From: Deltaproteobacteria bacterium
Lineage (GTDB): Bacteria; Desulfobacterota; Desulfovibrionia; Desulfovibrionales; Desulfovibrionaceae
Assembly (NCBI GenBank): GCA_031285295.1
Contig: JAITWK010000039.1
Coordinates: 62,001 to 126,000, forward strand
Reading direction: 5' to 3'
DNA length: 64,000 bases
Shown in pieces: positions 36,510 to 44,983 of this stretch. Numbering within the stretch: position 1 is the first letter of the stretch; every line of letters starts with the position of its first letter. The notes beneath the pieces are model-generated. The model worked only from the letters and a program-made list of their open reading frames with translations. It was not told where the DNA came from and searched no databases. A program made the position numbers and the translations under genes.

Positions 36510-38945
36510 TTAGTCGCTTTCCTGAGTAATGTAGGCTCCCATGATCACTTTCAGGCCGAAGCCGGGAAAGTTGATCTGGTACTTGTCCGGCGGGATGAAT
36601 TTGACGATTTTGCCCCGTCCGAAAATTTTATGCGTGCAAAAGCCGTGTTTGTCACCGTTGTTTTTTTGCGCGGGATTGTCTTCAGTTTGATTTTCAACTC
36701 CGCCGTCACCCCCGCCAGTCATCCTGACGTCAGCCTTGTTGTCAGATCTGTTATCAATCCCGCTATCAGCCGCATTATCAGTCCCGTTATCGGCCCCATT
36801 AATAATCCAGTTGCCAGCCTCGTCACCGAATTCGTCGTACGGGTCATAGTCAGGCTTTATGCGAGGCTTGTTGGGACGTAATTGTATATTGGCCCTGGCC
36901 GAAGGGGCGGCATATGAATTGCCGGACGCGGCAACGCCGCGTTTGATCCAGCCGCCGGTGTAGGCTTCCTGCATTTCGCCGTACAGGGAAGGCGAAATTT
37001 CGCGCACAAAAGGGCTGGGCACCGCCGGAATATTGCCGCCCGCGCTCCGGTCATAGAGGCTGGATGGCACGAACAGTCCCAAATAGTCCTTGGCTCTGGT
37101 GCAGGCCACGTACATGAGCCGCCGCTCTTCTTCGTAATCTTCCTCGCGCAGCAGGGCGTGTTTGGAGGGAAAACGCTCCTCCACCAGGTCCAGCAGCAGC
37201 ACCGCGCCCCATTCCAGCCCCTTGGCCGAATGGATGGTGGAAAGGGTGAGGCAATCCCGTTCTCCATCTGCATCCAGTTGCGGATCCTGTGTCTGGGCCA
37301 GCGGGTCCTCCAGCGAAAGATCCGCGATGAACAGATCCAGCTCCTCGTAAGAGGCCGAAGTCTGGATTAATGCGTCCAACTCCTGACGGCGTCTTGGGTG
37401 ATCGTCCGGGTAGAGAACTTCCAGAGTTGGCTGATAATGCTCCGCTACCCGCTCCAGCAGCAGACGCGGCACGGGCGCAAGGCTGCGCAGCCGGTTCAGG
37501 AATTCCAGATGTTTTTGCATTTCCGGATGCTTGGCGCAGGTTTTTTCCAGCGTTTTTTGATCGCCAAGTTGCAGGGATTGGTGCAGCCTGAGGGCGGTTT
37601 TTGGGCCAATGCCCTTGACCATGCCAGACACCCGGCTGAAAGCCGTGAAATCCAGCTGGTTCTGCACCAGCCGCACAAAGCTCATCACGTCTTTTATGTG
37701 CGCTCCATCGACAACGCGAATGCCGCCGTATTTGCGGAAAGGAATACCCAGTTTGTTCAACTGTATTTCAAGATGGTAGGATTGGTAACCGGCCCGAAAA
37801 AGTACGGCTATTTCCCGCAAGGGGCGCTCGCGCATAAGTTCCGCCACTTTGGCTGCAGCCAGTCCGCCCTGGCTGAGATCCGAAAGCGGGCGCAGCAGTT
37901 GTGGTTTGTCGCCTTCCGCACGCCGGCTGAAAAGATGCTTTTTAAAGCCTTGCGCCGCGTGATCCAGAATGGAATTGCTCAAATCCAGCAAGGGCTGGGT
38001 GGAACTGTAGTTTTCTTCCAGGCGGATAAGCTTTGCGCCGGAGTAGGTTTTGGGAAAGTTGAGGATATTGTTAACATTGGCGCCGCGAAAAGCGTAAATG
38101 GACTGCGCGTCGTCGCCCACGGCCATGATGTTGCCGGAACCTGGCCTGGCCCCTTCGGCCCCCTGTTCCGCCCCGGCAATGAGCGCGGTAATGCGCGCCT
38201 GCACCAGGTTGGTATCCTGAAATTCATCCACCATAATATAGCGGTGCCTGCGGCGGCAGTAATCCAGGGCGTCAGCCCGCGAACGCAGCAGCAGTTCAAA
38301 TTCAAAAAGCAGGTCGTCATAATCGAGCAGGGCTTTTTCCCGTTTCAGGCGGGAGTATTCCTGCCCCATGCGCAGCATTTCATCGGTGTGCGGCAACAGG
38401 TGAGCTGAATCGCGGCGCAGGATGTCGGGCAGATCCTGCTCGCGGTTGCGGCTTTTGCTGAGCAGCCCCAATATGGCCTGGTTGCGCGGAAAGGAGCGGT
38501 CGCCCTTGCCAGCCTTGAGTTCTTCCTTGCAATGTTGCAGCAGGGCCAGAGCGTCGCCGGAATCCATGACAGTGGCGTCGCGGCTGTAGCCTTCCGGACG
38601 GAACAGGCGCAGTACCGAGTAGGCGAAGGAGTGAAAGGTTCCGCCCTGCACCTGGGCCAGCACACTGGCCGCTTCGTATGCGCTGGCCGCGTCATATGGG
38701 CCGGATGTTCCCGGACGTCCGAGCAGTTGCCTGGCCCTCTCCAGCATCTCGTTGGCGGCCTTGCGCGTAAAAGTGAGCAGCAAAATGGATGAAGCCGGGA
38801 TACCGCTTTGCACCATGTTGGCCAGTCGGTAAACAATGGTGCGCGTCTTGCCGCTGCCCGCCCCGGCAATAACCAGCACTGGCCCTTCCAGGGCGCTTGC
38901 CGCCTCATATTGGGCAGCGTTGAGTTCTTTTTGGCAATCGATCAT
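36510..38945 (-). CDS. UvrD/PcrA/Rep-type ATP-dependent DNA helicase
   Basis: This is an 811-residue superfamily 1A helicase that unwinds DNA 3' to 5' in repair and replication restart. Walker A is AGAGSGKT at residues 27-34. VDEFQDTN, GDDAQSIYAFRGA and the C-terminal STIHSAKGLEW and RRLMYVACTRAKD motifs complete the set. The C-terminus keeps the small domain GRGKIVKFIPPDKYQINFPGFGLKVI that in PcrA/UvrD contacts RNA polymerase. Between the core and this domain is an Asp/Asn-rich tandem repeat. It shares a transcription direction and close spacing with thiL and the TPR gene. Confidence 0.92.
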   Translation of the reverse strand: MIDCQKELNAAQYEAASALEGPVLVIAGAGSGKTRTIVYRLANMVQSGIPASSILLLTFTRKAANEMLERARQLLGRPGTSGPYDAASAYEAASVLAQVQGGTFHSFAYSVLRLFRPEGYSRDATVMDSGDALALLQHCKEELKAGKGDRSFPRNQAILGLLSKSRNREQDLPDILRRDSAHLLPHTDEMLRMGQEYSRLKREKALLDYDDLLFEFELLLRSRADALDYCRRRHRYIMVDEFQDTNLVQARITALIAGAEQGAEGARPGSGNIMAVGDDAQSIYAFRGANVNNILNFPKTYSGAKLIRLEENYSSTQPLLDLSNSILDHAAQGFKKHLFSRRAEGDKPQLLRPLSDLSQGGLAAAKVAELMRERPLREIAVLFRAGYQSYHLEIQLNKLGIPFRKYGGIRVVDGAHIKDVMSFVRLVQNQLDFTAFSRVSGMVKGIGPKTALRLHQSLQLGDQKTLEKTCAKHPEMQKHLEFLNRLRSLAPVPRLLLERVAEHYQPTLEVLYPDDHPRRRQELDALIQTSASYEELDLFIADLSLEDPLAQTQDPQLDADGERDCLTLSTIHSAKGLEWGAVLLLDLVEERFPSKHALLREEDYEEERRLMYVACTRAKDYLGLFVPSSLYDRSAGGNIPAVPSPFVREISPSLYGEMQEAYTGGWIKRGVAASGNSYAAPSARANIQLRPNKPRIKPDYDPYDEFGDEAGNWIINGADNGTDNAADSGIDNRSDNKADVRMTGGGDGGVENQTEDNPAQKNNGDKHGFCTHKIFGRGKIVKFIPPDKYQINFPGFGLKVIMGAYITQESD
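36726..36797. repeat. Six 12-bp units encoding an (x-x-D-N) tract
   Basis: Six in-frame 12-bp units encode the tetrapeptides GADN, GTDN, AADS, GIDN, RSDN and KADV in the linker ahead of the helicase's RNA polymerase-binding domain. The units have diverged but keep frame and length, as expected for a slippage-derived disordered linker. Confidence 0.8.
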
Positions 38946-38954
38946 CGGATTTTT

Positions 38955-39794
38955 TTAGCGCCCGCGCCCGCGGCCCTCGCTCCATTCAAGAAGTTCCTGA
39001 ATCTCCGGGTTGTCCGGGTCAGCTTTTAGGGCGCGGACGGCCATATCGTAGGCGCTGTCGCGCTTGCCCCAGGCCCGGTACAGTTTGGCGAAGTTGAGCA
39101 GAGTGGCGGGATGCGGTCCAAACTGTTTCAGGGCTTTTTGATAAAGGGCCTCGACTTTTTCATACTCGCGCAGTTCCATGCGGCATTTGATCAGCAGACT
39201 GAAGGCTTTGGAATCCTTGGGAAATTTATCCATGGAGGCTTCCAGAAAATCTGCGGCTTCAAACAGCAGCTTTGCGTTAAGCAGGGCTTCGCCGATATTG
39301 GTCAGCACGTCCGGCTCGTCGCCGAATTCGTCACCCAGACGGCGCAAAATACCCTTGCCCTTGGGGGCCTGCCCCTCGGCCAGAGCCGCCACTCCTTGCT
39401 CCCATAGTGACTCGCGGCGTGCTTCAATAGATTCGCAGGCTTGCGTGGCCTGTTCTTCCAGCCTTTCTTTCAGCACTTTGTGGATAACCTTGAGCGTGGC
39501 AGCCAGTTTCTCTTCACCGCCGGAAACGTAGCTGATGACCGGCGGCTTGCCCTTGGAGAGGCTTTGTAAAAAGGCGGCAACCGTTGGTTCCCGGCTAAGT
39601 TCCTCAACGCTTTCCTGAAGGTGTACCTCGGTTTCGAAGCGGCCTTTGCCCATAACCTTTTGCGGCTGAAATATTTCCGCCGCGCTGATTAAGCATTCGA
39701 TGGCACGCAGAACCTCGTTGCGTCGCAAATATCCCTTGGCTCTGGCAATGTTTTGAGTAACCAGGGGAGGTACGGTGAAAAGCGCATTGGACAT
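38955..39794 (-). CDS. Tetratricopeptide repeat protein
   Basis: I assign no specific function to this 279-residue soluble protein. The C-terminal half (about residues 150-270) contains TPR-like helical repeats, for example EALLNAKLLFEAADFLEASMDKFPKDSKAF and ALYQKALKQFGPHPATLLNFAKLYRAWGKRDSAYDMAVRALKADPDN. The N-terminal half is helical and begins MSNALFTVPPLVTQNIARAKGYLRRNEVLRAIECL. The C-terminus ends in Gly/Arg (SEGRGRGR), which could bind nucleic acid. It is nine nt upstream of the helicase gene, so the two are co-transcribed. nadD is 39 nt downstream of... its partner on the other side, transcribed in the same direction. Confidence 0.8.
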   Translation of the reverse strand: MSNALFTVPPLVTQNIARAKGYLRRNEVLRAIECLISAAEIFQPQKVMGKGRFETEVHLQESVEELSREPTVAAFLQSLSKGKPPVISYVSGGEEKLAATLKVIHKVLKERLEEQATQACESIEARRESLWEQGVAALAEGQAPKGKGILRRLGDEFGDEPDVLTNIGEALLNAKLLFEAADFLEASMDKFPKDSKAFSLLIKCRMELREYEKVEALYQKALKQFGPHPATLLNFAKLYRAWGKRDSAYDMAVRALKADPDNPEIQELLEWSEGRGRGR

Positions 39795-39833
39795 TAGAGC
39801 ACCAACCTTTTTTATGCTTTAAACTTGACCAGA

Positions 39834-40547
39834 TTATTTCCAGTGCCGTTCTACCAGTTCGCGGTGTTTCTCCAAGGTATCCACCACCACCGGCGGTGTC
39901 CAGAAATCGATGCGTCTGCCTTCCAGCCAGCGGCGGCGCAGCAGGGAAGCGTTGATATCCAGGCGGGGCAGCGGCAGGTAAAGCAGGCAACCGGCCTCGC
40001 TTACGCGATATATGGATTTGGCTTTGGCCGGCAAATTGATTTTTTTATCATCTTTCAGGGCAGATGGCATGACTTCAGCCGTTGGCCAGAGGCGCAGGGC
40101 CTGCTCCTCAAATTCGGCTTCTTCCGTTCCCTGGCGCGGCACTACCAGCAGATTGGCCAAATCCGGCATGTGCTTCCAGTTTTTCCAGCTATCCAGGCCC
40201 AAAAAGTCTTCCGAACCCAGGATGAAATATAAATCGCCGTTGGGGTGACGGCGGCGGTATTCGGCCAGAGTGTCGCTGGTATAAGAAGGGCCGGGGCGGT
40301 CGGCTTCCAGGGTATCAACCTGGAATTCAGGATAGCCCTGCAAAGCTGCGTGCAGTATCTCCACACGCAGTTCAAATGGCAGCATGCCCAAACCCGGCTT
40401 GTGCGGCGGGTTAGCACTGGGTATGAAATACAGCCGATCCGGGGTGAGGGCTTCGTAAACCTCCACAGCCAGCCTTAGATGCCCGTAATGCACCGGGTTG
40501 AAGCTGCCCCCCAGCAGGGCAATGGTTTGTGGTTTATTTTCCGTCAT
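39834..40547 (-). CDS. nadD: Nicotinate-nucleotide adenylyltransferase
   Basis: NadD joins nicotinate mononucleotide to ATP in NAD synthesis. The product is 237 residues from the ATG at 40547 (MTENKPQTIALLGGSFNPVHYGHL), which has AGGA nine nt upstream. The frame is open for another 66 codons but those are not homologous and cross the dispersed repeat. The nucleotidyltransferase signature is GGSFNPVHYGHLRLA, with DINASLLRRRW near the C-terminus in place of the usual ISSTxIR motif. It precedes the TPR and helicase genes on the same strand. Confidence 0.92.
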   Translation of the reverse strand: MTENKPQTIALLGGSFNPVHYGHLRLAVEVYEALTPDRLYFIPSANPPHKPGLGMLPFELRVEILHAALQGYPEFQVDTLEADRPGPSYTSDTLAEYRRRHPNGDLYFILGSEDFLGLDSWKNWKHMPDLANLLVVPRQGTEEAEFEEQALRLWPTAEVMPSALKDDKKINLPAKAKSIYRVSEAGCLLYLPLPRLDINASLLRRRWLEGRRIDFWTPPVVVDTLEKHRELVERHWK

Positions 40548-40622
40548 TTTATATTTTCCTGTATAACAAAGTTTATGAGTGTAGCCTGTTACGTATCCGC
40601 CTGGCAAGTATATGAATAGAAC

Positions 40623-40668
40623 GGCAAAAGCAGGCACTACCGATAGGATGGCAAAATGAGGCACTACC
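40623..40668. repeat. AGGCACTAC repeat, tandem copy
   Basis: Two 19-bp units, GGCAAAAGCAGGCACTACC (40623-40641) and GGCAAAATGAGGCACTACC (40650-40668), lie head to tail with starts 27 bp apart and differ at two positions. These are the two end motifs of the long hairpin at 24,425-24,549, here in direct orientation. The site is the intergenic space between the divergent nadD and the YfgM-like gene. Confidence 0.7.
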
Positions 40669-40748
40669 ACCAAATCATTTTTTGACATTTGCAAAGCCAA
40701 CGCATAATAGAAGATTTCTTTATGTGAATATATCAGGAGACGCATTTA

Positions 40749-41456
40749 ATGTCGCAGCAAAACAATCCTAATCTGATCAACTCCATCCAGTCTGAAGTTT
40801 CCAAGGAAGCCTCGCCGCTGCTGGATTTTTTAGTCAAAAACTCAAAGAAAATAGCTTTGGCCGTGCTGCTGATCGCCGTAGTGGCCATAGCCTACGGCAG
40901 CTACACCCTTTATGCCGAAAGCGCTCTGGAAGAGGCCCGCGACGAGCTTGGCCGCATTGTGGTCAGGCCGGACTCGGCGGAAAAAATTCAGAGTTTGCTT
41001 GATTTTGCCGAACCGGCAACGGGTGAATTAAAAACAGCGGCTCTGATGGCTGCGGCCTCTGCCGCCACTACTGTGGGAAATTACGAATTGGCCGCCAAAA
41101 CCTGGAATCAGGCGGCGGAACTTGTGGGCGAACCCATGTATTTTTCAGCCAGGATGGGAGAAGCCAGTGCGCTTGGCCGTCTGGGCCGGGAACCTGAAGC
41201 GCTGGAGATATTGCTGGCCTTGCAGGGCAAAGCCGCGCCTGAACAGCTTCCCGTGCTGAGTGGCATGATTCTCGAAGTGGCCGAGCAACTGGGCCGCTGG
41301 GATGTGGCCATGCAGTCCTGTGAGCTGATCATTGGCAACGATGCTGTAACGATGGATAAAGCTTTCTGGCGTCAGCGCCTGGAGTATCTGCGCCTGAAGC
41401 AGGCCGAGAGCCCGGCGGGCGAACAGGCTGCCGAGCCGGTTGGCGCTGCAAATTAG
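40749..41456 (+). CDS. YfgM-like membrane-anchored TPR protein
   Basis: The 235-residue product has one transmembrane helix (residues about 34-54, KKIALAVLLIAVVAIAYGSYTLY) after a short cytosolic tail, then a helical TPR-type domain outside (NYELAAKTWNQAAELVGEPMYFSARMGEASALGRLGREPEALEILLALQ). This layout resembles YfgM, a SecYEG-associated periplasmic chaperone partner, and the related DUF2133/TPR_21 group. The link to secretion is by analogy only. AGGAG lies nine nt before the ATG, and a terminator follows the stop. Confidence 0.7.
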   Translation: MSQQNNPNLINSIQSEVSKEASPLLDFLVKNSKKIALAVLLIAVVAIAYGSYTLYAESALEEARDELGRIVVRPDSAEKIQSLLDFAEPATGELKTAALMAAASAATTVGNYELAAKTWNQAAELVGEPMYFSARMGEASALGRLGREPEALEILLALQGKAAPEQLPVLSGMILEVAEQLGRWDVAMQSCELIIGNDAVTMDKAFWRQRLEYLRLKQAESPAGEQAAEPVGAAN

Positions 41457-41480
41457 AACGTTTCATATTTCAGATTTATC

Positions 41481-41514
41481 AAAAAAGCCGCCTGGTTTGC
41501 CGGGCGGTTTTTTT
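41481..41514 (+). terminator. Intrinsic terminator after the YfgM-like gene
   Basis: A stem formed by GCCGCCTGG and CCGGGCGGT (with one bulge) lies between A-rich and T-rich arms, with seven T following on the plus strand. Confidence 0.88.
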
Positions 41515-41658
41515 GTTGCCTTTATTCAAAGTAACCATTGGATTTATCCTGTTTATCCTGATTAACCGCACCGTTATAAAATAATGCACCTGTGCGTAAG
41601 GCCAGTATGTGGCATAAGGTTACTAAATCGTAAAGTAATCAGGTTTCGGGCGGTGTCG

Positions 41659-41684
41659 TCACAAATGAAATTTTCATTTTGTGA
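41659..41684. promoter_or_regulatory. 26-bp palindrome upstream of bacteriohemerythrin
   Basis: TCACAAATGAAA and TTTTCATTTTGTGA form a near-perfect palindrome with one unpaired base, about 33 bp before the ATG. The position suits an operator or a leader hairpin controlling the hemerythrin gene. The regulator is not known. Confidence 0.4.
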
Positions 41685-41716
41685 TGCTGCCGTTTAATCA
41701 AGCAAGGAGATTTCTT

Positions 41717-42367
41717 ATGGCTATGATCTGGACTGCGTCGTATGAAACCGGCGTGCCGTTGATGGATAATCAGCACAAGGAGCTTTTCAAGCATATGGAC
41801 GCTTTGACGGACAAGAGCAAGTCCGGTCAGATATTGCAATCGCTGGAATATCTTTCGCAATATATCGACAAGCATTTTCGCGAGGAGCAGGATCTGCACG
41901 CTTCCTGCAAGTATCCGCAGCGGGATGCGCATAAAAAATTGCACGTGGAATTTGTAGCGGCGTATAGGAAACTTCGCTCGGAGTTTGAAAACTCGCCCGG
42001 CAAAGAAGCCATCATGAGTATGCGGATTAACCGCAACGCTGTAGAATGGCTTAAAAACCACATTTATGGCCCGGACAAAACCTTTGCCAAATATTATTTT
42101 TCGCTGCCGGGCAATGTTGACCCCAAAGCAAAGCTATCCGCCGCTTCGCCCTTTACACGCAGAGCAGCGCCTGAAGCTGCCCCGGCGAAATCGTTCGGCT
42201 TGCCATCGCTGGGCCATAAGACCGATCCGCTTAGCAGCGCCGATCAGGAAGTACTGAGAAGGGTTCCGGCTCAGGCGCTGGCCGACGAACTGGTTCGCCG
42301 TAGCGATGCCGCGACCAGAGGCGAAACCTCGCCCCGTAGCGTGGCCGGAACCGGTCTGACGCATTAA
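41717..42367 (+). CDS. Bacteriohemerythrin with C-terminal extension
   Basis: Bacteriohemerythrins bind oxygen at a di-iron site and help microaerophiles and anaerobes handle or sense oxygen. The start at 41717 (MAMIWTASYETGVPLMDNQHKELF) has AAGGAG seven nt upstream. Iron ligands are visible in DNQHKELF, HFREEQDLHASCKYPQRDAHKKLH and WLKNHIYGPDKTF. The 135-residue core is followed by a tail of about 80 residues rich in Ala, Ser and Pro, with no recognised domain. An additional role or partner is possible, but nothing more can be said. Confidence 0.9.
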   Translation: MAMIWTASYETGVPLMDNQHKELFKHMDALTDKSKSGQILQSLEYLSQYIDKHFREEQDLHASCKYPQRDAHKKLHVEFVAAYRKLRSEFENSPGKEAIMSMRINRNAVEWLKNHIYGPDKTFAKYYFSLPGNVDPKAKLSAASPFTRRAAPEAAPAKSFGLPSLGHKTDPLSSADQEVLRRVPAQALADELVRRSDAATRGETSPRSVAGTGLTH

Positions 42368-42395
42368 AATTCAATTCTCTGTTTTCAAAGAAAAG

Positions 42396-42426
42396 AGGCC
42401 TGGCGGGTAGCATCCTCGCCAGGCCT
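42396..42426. terminator. Terminator between hemerythrin and SPFH genes
   Basis: AGGCCTGGCG (42396-42405) pairs with CGCCAGGCCT (42417-42426). The stem has moderate T content on the plus side and serves the convergent hemerythrin and SPFH genes. Confidence 0.8.
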
Positions 42427-42454
42427 TTGCCTTATCGTGCAAGCTTTTTTGAGT

Positions 42455-43372
42455 TTAAAATTTTACAATGTCATCCTTCGAATCGAAGGTGCGTTCCTGC
42501 GCCGCGAGAAGCTGAGCCAGAATGTCCTGCCCGCCTGATGGCGCGAGGGGCATCATAATCACGTTGGAATTGGAGCGGGCCGCCGCCGCGGTCATCATAT
42601 CCATATACTGCACGGCGAGCAGGGTATTTGTGGCTTCGCCCGGATCAATACCCGCCTTGTTCAGCGCCTCGACGGACTGGGTAATGCCGCGTGCTATCTC
42701 AATACGCTGATCCGCTGTTCCCTGCCCTTGCAGCTTTTTGCTCTCGGCTTCGGCCTGGGCCTCGGCAACCATGCGGATGCGCGTGGCTTCGCCTTCGTAG
42801 GTAGCGGCTTCCTTGTCGCGCTTGGCGGCGTTAATGCGGTTCATCGACTCCTTGACCTTGGAGTCCGGGTTGATATCTGTAATGAGCGCCTGCTTGATCT
42901 CATAGCCGTAGCCGGTCATGGTATCCTGGAGGCTCTCCAGAATGGCCTTGGCGATGTTCTCCTTGTTTTCGAAAACATCGTCTAGATCCATTTTCGGAAC
43001 CTCGGCCCGGACAACGTCGAAGACATATGCCTTGATCTGGATGTTGGGGTTGTCGAGCTTGTAGAAGGAATCGAAGACAGCTTCCTTGGTGTCGGCAATG
43101 AAGAACTGGACGGAAACCATCATCTCGACGAAAACATTGTCCTTGGTTTTTGTTTCCACCTGCACGTCAATTTGCGTCACACGCAGATTTACCCTTTGCG
43201 CCACGCGATCAACAAAGGGGATGATCAGGCTGATGCCCGGCTCGGCTATTTTGTGGAACTTGCCGAAGCGCTCTATGATGGCTTTTGTTTGTTGCTTCAC
43301 GATGACAACGCACAGCCACAGGATGCCAAGCGCGACAGGCACGCTGAAAACAGGAATCAGAAAATCAAGCAT
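42455..43372 (-). CDS. SPFH/stomatin-like membrane protein
   Basis: SPFH proteins form large membrane-anchored rings that organise lipid microdomains or modulate proteases such as FtsH. The 305-residue sequence has an N-terminal membrane helix (FLIPVFSVPVALGILWLCVVIV) and the SPFH core (IIERFGKFHKIAEPGISLIIPFVDRVAQRVNLRVTQIDV). A long helical region rich in Ala/Glu (AAKRDKEAATYEGEATRIRMVAEAQAEAESKKL) forms a coiled coil. It resembles QmcA/stomatin more than HflK/C. A membrane-bound NfeD partner, often adjacent, is absent. AAGGAG precedes the ATG. Confidence 0.88.
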   Translation of the reverse strand: MLDFLIPVFSVPVALGILWLCVVIVKQQTKAIIERFGKFHKIAEPGISLIIPFVDRVAQRVNLRVTQIDVQVETKTKDNVFVEMMVSVQFFIADTKEAVFDSFYKLDNPNIQIKAYVFDVVRAEVPKMDLDDVFENKENIAKAILESLQDTMTGYGYEIKQALITDINPDSKVKESMNRINAAKRDKEAATYEGEATRIRMVAEAQAEAESKKLQGQGTADQRIEIARGITQSVEALNKAGIDPGEATNTLLAVQYMDMMTAAAARSNSNVIMMPLAPSGGQDILAQLLAAQERTFDSKDDIVKF

Positions 43373-43479
43373 GACGGACTCCTTTGGAGTGTTGTTTCGT
43401 GTTAATATTACTGCCTTTTCATAATTTCAGCATATTATAGTCTGGACTGTCTATCGGCAAGAGACCAGCAGCAAGAGCT

Positions 43480-43857
43480 TCACCAATTTTTTATAAGACA
43501 TACCCGGATGTCTTGCACAATCTGCTCGAAGCGATCGGTCGGGTTTTCTATCCAGGCCATCATCCGCTGATAAATCCAGTCAGGCTCGGCATGGAGCACC
43601 TGGCCGTTGATACGCAAAAATACGTCACAGGCGGCAAAGGCAACGCGCTTGTTTCCATCGACAAAAGGGTGATTGATGAGCAGGCTTTCCAGCAGGGCTG
43701 CCGCTTCTTCGGCAATATCCGCGTAGTAGCCGCATTGAGGCCGGAAAACAGCGGTTTCCACCGCGCCCATGTCGCGTATGCCCCTGGCACCGCCATAGCG
43801 CTCAATCAAAGCGTGGTGCAAAGCCAGAACTTCCACAGAGGTCAGGTAATCCCTCAT
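43480..43857 (-). CDS. Doc-type toxin (Fic fold)
   Basis: Doc toxins inactivate EF-Tu by phosphorylation. The 125-residue protein has the Fic/Doc motif HPFVDGNKRVAF (residues 63-74) and the N-terminal LTSVEVLALHHALIERYGG typical of Doc. P1 Doc has 126 residues. Its ATG overlaps the antitoxin stop by four bases (ATGA), the usual coupling for such modules. The activity is inferred from the family. Catalytic His and Lys/Arg are present. Confidence 0.88.
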   Translation of the reverse strand: MRDYLTSVEVLALHHALIERYGGARGIRDMGAVETAVFRPQCGYYADIAEEAAALLESLLINHPFVDGNKRVAFAACDVFLRINGQVLHAEPDWIYQRMMAWIENPTDRFEQIVQDIRVCLIKNW

Positions 43858-44096
43858 TTGGAAAGTTCCAGATACAGGCCGTCAAATTGGTTCATGCTGG
43901 CTTGCAGGGCCTGCATGACGTGCTTGCGCGGGGTGTTTCCCTGCTTGCGGTCAACGTATTCGCGCAGGGCTTCATCCACCAAAGATTGCAGTTGCCTGCC
44001 TTCATCTCCGGCAATTTTCCTAAGCGTTGCCAGAAGATTGGGATCTGCCTGGGTGGCGAACTTAACCTTTTGAGGATGTTCGGATGTGATTTGCAT
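43854..44096 (-). CDS. Antitoxin partner of the Doc toxin
   Basis: The 80-residue protein starts at the ATG at 44096 (MQITSEHPQKVKFATQADPNLL), with AGGTG upstream. It has a helix-rich region (LRKIAGDEGRQLQSLVDEALREYVDRKQG) similar to ribbon-helix-helix antitoxins, and a C-terminal part (MQALQASMNQFDGLYLELSK) that likely wraps the toxin. The frame upstream of 44096 is open but lacks a ribosome site. It is the first gene of the module, which has a near-consensus promoter and a palindromic site. Confidence 0.8.
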   Translation of the reverse strand: MQITSEHPQKVKFATQADPNLLATLRKIAGDEGRQLQSLVDEALREYVDRKQGNTPRKHVMQALQASMNQFDGLYLELSK

Positions 44097-44114
44097 GGCG
44101 CACCTCTTACATAG

Positions 44115-44154
44115 AGGATAAATCTGCATCATGAAATGTCAAGAAATATCATGA
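44115..44154 (-). promoter_or_regulatory. Promoter and operator of the toxin-antitoxin module
   Basis: A perfect TTGACA (-35, 44137-44142) and TATCCT (-10, 44115-44120) are 16 bp apart on the minus strand. Two copies of the palindrome TCATGA (44129-44134 and 44149-44154) lie exactly 20 bp apart, flanking the -35 box, and extend to a 9-of-10 inverted match. Such an arrangement fits autorepression by the antitoxin. Confidence 0.6.
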
Positions 44155-44381
44155 TTACCGAAGCGAGCGGTCACAACGCTTAAGGTCAACATGAGGCAGA
44201 CTATTTTGAGTGTATGATTTTTCGGTAGTGGAGCGCCTTGCTGCGGATTTTTGACTCAAAAAATTCGTTAAGCCGCATTGCTCCATTAAATATAATCGGT
44301 AAAGCAAATACTGGAAGGGCATTTGCAAAGTGACCATGTGCATGTACTCATATCCGCAAAGCAAACATCATTTTTCAAAGA

Positions 44382-44414
44382 AAAAGCCTGACGGACATCT
44401 CCCATCAGGCTTTT
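44382..44414 (-). terminator. Terminator after the unknown two-gene operon
   Basis: AAAAGCCTGA (44382-44391) pairs with TCAGGCTTTT (44405-44414). A T-tract follows in the minus direction, so it fits the end of the operon at 44,420-45,179. Confidence 0.85.
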
Positions 44415-44419
44415 GACTT

Positions 44420-44983
44420 TTATCGTTCAAGTCCTTTCGACTTCTCCGGAGCCGGAAGCCCCAGCGCCTCGCGTTGCAAGCCGATATAAACGTCTCTGAC
44501 CATGCCGAGATTTTCTTGCCGTTGGCGCAGGATGTTTTTTTCAGGCACGGACAGCATACTTTTCATACTGTTGGAAAATCTGGTCGAGTGGCTTTTTATA
44601 AACTTCCGGAATGAGTCTAGCGGAAGCCCTGCTTCCTTATCCTTTCCAGAATATGTTTTAGTACCTTGTTGGTAAATTTGCGGATTTTTGATAACTTCCA
44701 GCGAGTTCTTAGCCTCTTGAAGCTGCGCTATAGCTCCGAATACGCTTTTATACTGCTCAGGTGAGTTGATGTAAGAGGCCAATTCCTGGCGCAGCATCAT
44801 TTCTTCTACACCGAGAGCCAAGTTAAGATCTCTGGTTGCTTTAACATCTTTGAGCAGTGACAGGGTTCTGCTTAGATTGTCAGTACGCTTTTGCATGGGT
44901 AGAGATTTTTCAAGATCTTCGTAAATCTCCCACCCTCTATCAAGATTGCGTGTAATTTCATCAATTAAGCCAATCTTTTCCAT
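44420..44983 (-). CDS. Unknown protein, second gene of a two-gene operon
   Basis: I do not recognise this 187-residue protein. It starts at the ATG at 44983 (MEKIGLIDEITRNLDRGWEIYEDL) after a GAGG site and overlaps the end of the preceding gene. The sequence is soluble and mainly helical, rich in Leu, Lys, Glu and Gln, with a low proportion of aromatic residues. I see no metal site, signal peptide or membrane helix. The C-terminal part (EKNILRQRQENLGMVRDVYIGLQREALGLP) is also amphipathic. With the small upstream protein it could form a complex, but no function is claimed. Confidence 0.7.
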   Translation of the reverse strand: MEKIGLIDEITRNLDRGWEIYEDLEKSLPMQKRTDNLSRTLSLLKDVKATRDLNLALGVEEMMLRQELASYINSPEQYKSVFGAIAQLQEAKNSLEVIKNPQIYQQGTKTYSGKDKEAGLPLDSFRKFIKSHSTRFSNSMKSMLSVPEKNILRQRQENLGMVRDVYIGLQREALGLPAPEKSKGLER

